DNA of 64,000 nucleotides. Origin: Saprospiraceae bacterium. GTDB taxonomy: Bacteria > Bacteroidota > Bacteroidia > Chitinophagales > Saprospiraceae. A program made the position numbers and the translations under genes. How positions within the stretch are numbered: position 1 is the stretch's first letter; each line of letters starts with the position of its first letter. Positions 61,552 to 64,000 of the stretch are shown here, one piece after another. The DNA is taken from positions 2,805,001 through 2,869,000 of the forward strand of contig JAWKLJ010000002.1 in the NCBI GenBank assembly GCA_041392805.1. Direction: 5' to 3'. The notes beneath the pieces are model-generated. The model was not told where the DNA came from. It saw only the letters and a program-made list of their open reading frames with translations, and searched no databases.

Positions 61552-62520
61552 TTATTGATCTAAGGTCAGGCTCCAAAATTCATCAATTTCCGCCTGTGTC
61601 ATTTTTTTATAAGGTCTGACGAGGCGGAAGCCTACGAAAGGAGAATCGGTATTCCACCAAAAGCTCTTAGGCAATTGCGGATCGCGTCTTTTCCAGTCCA
61701 TATCAGATTTAATCCGGTTGGCGCAACGCAATTCACTAGCTTCATCCTGGAAAGAACCACCTTTGACTGTTCTAGGGTGCAAGCGCACTGGCTCTGCCCA
61801 AGGGTTGGCAACTGGCTCTGCGGAACTGATTTTGCTGTAATAGTCGTCGGCATACTGATCGAGAGTCCACTCCCCTACATTGCCCAACATGTCATACAAG
61901 CCCCAAGGGTTTGGCTTTTTACCTCCTACGGGTTTAAATGCTTCATCGCTATTGCCCTCATACCAGCCGAGGTCATCCACCATATCGGTATTGTCCAGGG
62001 CAGGGCCGTCTTCTCTGCCTGCTTTGCAGGCATATTCCCATTCGGCCTCCGTAGGCAAGCGATAAAAAACACCCGTTTTCTCGGTCAACCATTTGCAGTA
62101 GGACAAAGCACCATATTGGGTCATACTTCCTGCCGGAAAACCCGTTTGCCCCATACCAAAGGTAGGATCTTCATAAGGCGGGCTAGGGCGAGTTACCGCG
62201 TCCGCGTCCCAGTCACTGCCTTCTGGTGCTTTATCCAAGGTTTTTTCTCTAAAAATATAGTATTCCTGGAAGGTCACTTCATGTACACCCATCCAAAAGG
62301 AATCCAGTTTGACTTTTACTTGGGGGCCTTCGTCTTCTTCCCTGTCTTTCGCGCCTTCAGGGCTGCCTAAAAGAAAGGTACCACCAGGGATAGGTGTCAA
62401 TTTAAAAGACACTTCCGTTCCCGAAATATTTTGTTCATAAGCTTCAAACGCTTGTGCCCTGAGGTTCATTTGTACCACAAGCAAAAGGGTGGCTAAAAGC
62501 CCAAATTTAACTATCTTCAT
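61552..62520 (-). CDS. Exported SUMF1/formylglycine-enzyme-fold protein
   Basis: 322 residues with a signal peptide (about 1-22, LLATLLLVVQMNLRAQ). The FGE-sulfatase fold is plain: PGGTFLLGSPEGAKDREEDE, FWMGVHEVTFQEYYIF, YRLPTEAEWEYACKAG, WGLYDMLGNVGEWTLDQY and SPFVGFRLVRP. True formylglycine-generating enzymes have two catalytic cysteines in a GGSxLCxxxYC region; here that place reads GGSFQDEASELRCANRI, and both appear to be missing. It is therefore unlikely to mature the sulfatase at 26160 and is more like the Gld-type or other non-catalytic members. It is the middle gene of a tight operon with YceI (9 bp upstream) and ApbE (1 bp downstream). Confidence 0.9.
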   Translation of the reverse strand: MKIVKFGLLATLLLVVQMNLRAQAFEAYEQNISGTEVSFKLTPIPGGTFLLGSPEGAKDREEDEGPQVKVKLDSFWMGVHEVTFQEYYIFREKTLDKAPEGSDWDADAVTRPSPPYEDPTFGMGQTGFPAGSMTQYGALSYCKWLTEKTGVFYRLPTEAEWEYACKAGREDGPALDNTDMVDDLGWYEGNSDEAFKPVGGKKPNPWGLYDMLGNVGEWTLDQYADDYYSKISSAEPVANPWAEPVRLHPRTVKGGSFQDEASELRCANRIKSDMDWKRRDPQLPKSFWWNTDSPFVGFRLVRPYKKMTQAEIDEFWSLTLDQ

Positions 62521-62529
62521 CTTTGATTA

Positions 62530-63159
62530 TTAGTTTTTCGATTCAGCTAATTTTAGATCAAATACAATGGTAATATCATCACCAGTCACAATCTGGCCAA
62601 ACATAGCAGAAGGTGGTTCAATGTCAAAAGTGGACATTTTCATAGGATATTCCCCCGCAAAAGAAAGCTGACCATCAGCCGACTGCATCCCTTTTAAGGA
62701 TAAAGAAACCGGCTTGGCTACGCCTGCCATTTTTAGCGTTCCTGTAATATCTAATGTAAAACCATCTGCCGTTTTTTGAATGGCAGCTACTTGCGCCTCC
62801 GCAACGTCAAAAGAAATGACGGGGTGTTCCGTAGATTTTAAAGCGGCAAAAATTTTCTTATTCATGGCTGCTCCCCTGCCTCCATCCATACTTGCCACCT
62901 GAAAGGAAAGTGCAATCTTTTCTACCTTCAAGGCTTTGGCTTTCGTGGCATTAAAAGCCTCGCTTAATTGCAGTTGGCCACTAAATTCTCCAACGCTTGC
63001 TGCCCAATCATGGAAGGAAGAAGTACCTTTGATGGTCGTAGTGCTTCCTTCCGCAATCTGGTAGGCGGTCCCTTGTGCAGAAAGCAGGAAGGTAAAGCCC
63101 AGCAAAAAACTGAGAGAAAAGAAAGCTTTGCTTAATTTTTGGTTTTTGAAAAATAACAT
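62530..63159 (-). CDS. YceI-family periplasmic protein
   Basis: About 209 residues from the ATG at 63159, which begins a clean signal peptide (KAFFSLSFLLGFTFLLSAQG). The frame is open to 63264, but that adds 35 residues without signal character. The family lipocalin-like barrel shows STTTIKGTSSFHDWAASVG near the start and EHPVISFDVAEAQV, LDITGTLKMAGVAKPVSLSL and GDDITIVFDLKL further on. YceI proteins bind polyisoprenoids or other lipids in the periplasm; some are linked to respiratory or redox genes. It appears to be the first gene of the operon with SUMF1 and ApbE and is divergent from pxpA, with promoters expected in the 157-bp gap. Confidence 0.92.
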   Translation of the reverse strand: MLFFKNQKLSKAFFSLSFLLGFTFLLSAQGTAYQIAEGSTTTIKGTSSFHDWAASVGEFSGQLQLSEAFNATKAKALKVEKIALSFQVASMDGGRGAAMNKKIFAALKSTEHPVISFDVAEAQVAAIQKTADGFTLDITGTLKMAGVAKPVSLSLKGMQSADGQLSFAGEYPMKMSTFDIEPPSAMFGQIVTGDDITIVFDLKLAESKN

Positions 63160-63316
63160 TAGCACTTGTTTTGATTTTTTTAATCCTAGTATTTTATCGT
63201 AAAGAACGTATTTTTTGTCCAATAATTTCAATCCTGCACTTGAGAAGCACTTCGAATTTAACACTTTGTGCTTTGATTACGTGAAAATCCTTAAACCCTT
63301 AAATATTTATTATCAT

Positions 63317-64000
63317 ATGAACCCACTTAGCATTGACATCAACTGTGACATGGGAGAAAGTTTTGGGAATTTCAAGATTGGAAACGATGAAAAAATCTTT
63401 CCATTTATTAGTTCTTGTAACATCGCATGCGGATTTCATGGGGGTGATCCGCTGCACATCGAGGAGACTATAAAAGGTGCCCTGGCGCATGGTGTGCAAA
63501 TTGGGGCGCATCCCTCTTATCCCGATCTGGCTGGTTTTGGCCGTCGGCAGATGCAAATTAGGAAAGCAGAACTTAAAGCGATTGTTAAATACCAAATCTG
63601 TGCACTAAAGGGCATGACGGAGAGCTTGGGTGGGCGGCTGGTGTATGTCAAGCCACATGGTGCATTATATAACACGGCGGCAAAGGACAAAGAGGAGGCC
63701 ATTGCCATCATAGAAGCCATCCAGGAGGTCGATGCAGATATGTTCTTGATGGGCTTGGCTGGAAGTCCTATCGCTATGTGGGCTGCCGAAGCGCAAATTC
63801 CCTTTGTAGGCGAGGCTTTTGCCGATCGTCAGTATGGGAATGATGGCCACCTGCGTGCTCGAAACCAGGAGGGTGCACTGATAACGAACGCCGATCAGGC
63901 AGCAACACAGGTTCTTTCTATTGTGTTGTCTCAAAAGGTCATCTCTAATGAAGGGGAAAATATACCAGTTGCTGCCCAAAGCATTTGCATTCACGGGGAC
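63317..64000 (+). CDS. pxpA: 5-oxoprolinase subunit A (LamB/YcsF family), incomplete
   Basis: 228 codons are visible before the right edge. The start, MNPLSIDINCDMGESFGNF, is the family signature; CNIACGFHGGDP, GAHPSYPDLAGFGRR and YVKPHGALYN follow in order and carry the active-site histidines and aspartates. PxpA acts with PxpB and PxpC in ATP-dependent opening of 5-oxoproline to glutamate in the cytoplasm, so those genes are expected just outside the window. About 20 to 30 residues are probably missing. It is divergent from the YceI operon. Confidence 0.95.
   Translation, partial: MNPLSIDINCDMGESFGNFKIGNDEKIFPFISSCNIACGFHGGDPLHIEETIKGALAHGVQIGAHPSYPDLAGFGRRQMQIRKAELKAIVKYQICALKGMTESLGGRLVYVKPHGALYNTAAKDKEEAIAIIEAIQEVDADMFLMGLAGSPIAMWAAEAQIPFVGEAFADRQYGNDGHLRARNQEGALITNADQAATQVLSIVLSQKVISNEGENIPVAAQSICIHGD

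Noticed and set aside
61675..62370. A 231-codon plus-strand frame opposite the SUMF1-fold gene
   Set aside because: The minus-strand protein has all fold motifs in order and an operon context; the plus-strand frame has none.

Overview
The window looks like a chromosomal segment of a Bacteroidota bacterium, most probably Saprospiria-like (an inference from gene content; no rRNA or tRNA gene was seen). The evidence is three SusC/SusD pairs, a FecR/ECF-sigma switch feeding one SusC with an STN domain, type IX secretion (T9SS) C-terminal domains of both kinds, weak or absent Shine-Dalgarno sequences, Bacteroidota lipoprotein signals, and many exported oxidoreductases and isomerases with twin-arginine-like leaders. 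Lifestyle genes point to breakdown of uronate-rich, partly sulfated polysaccharide.

Layout. 1-12391: uronate module with an SDR (cut by the left edge), a zinc-family alcohol dehydrogenase, KdgD, a GntP permease, an exported UxuA-like protein, SusD, STN-type SusC, FecR and ECF sigma. 12823-18177: two large secreted T9SS proteins. 18255-24522: a small methyltransferase, a GH43-like secreted glycosidase, an orphan molybdopterin oxidoreductase and a PhoD phosphatase. 24750-33816: a secreted protein of unknown function, a sulfatase, KduI, and the second SusC/SusD pair. 34003-38339: a small membrane protein, a YitT-family membrane protein, and a two-gene 2Fe-2S/molybdopterin dehydrogenase. 39350-46385: the third SusC/SusD pair and a convergent TonB receptor with an outer-membrane barrel. 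46575-51252: the DUF1501 and PSD1 cytochrome pair. 51440-59812: a conserved small protein, an exported TIM-barrel isomerase, a tricorn-like protease, an unknown membrane-anchored protein and a TonB receptor. 60513-63159: a YceI-SUMF1-ApbE operon. 63317 to the right edge: 5-oxoprolinase subunit A, incomplete.

How the genes fit together. SusC/SusD pairs import oligosaccharides. The GH43-like enzyme and the sulfatase could trim side chains and sulfate. KduI and the partial KduD-like SDR would carry unsaturated uronate products toward 2-keto-3-deoxygluconate. UxuA-like and KdgD activities suggest parallel mannonate and glucarate branches, and GntP would take up sugar acids. These substrate links are inferred, not demonstrated.

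The most unusual material is noncoding. The spaces between genes carry several families of dispersed, mostly palindromic repeats, many present as inverted copies many kilobases apart. One pair brackets the UxuA-SusD-SusC block. One repeat appears to have become the N-terminus of the ApbE protein. Three repeat islands (25751-26103, 38358-39127, 59820-60440) are mosaics of the same modules, including a 12-bp minisatellite that always sits next to the same anchor sequence. No transposase, integrase, CRISPR array or phage gene was seen.
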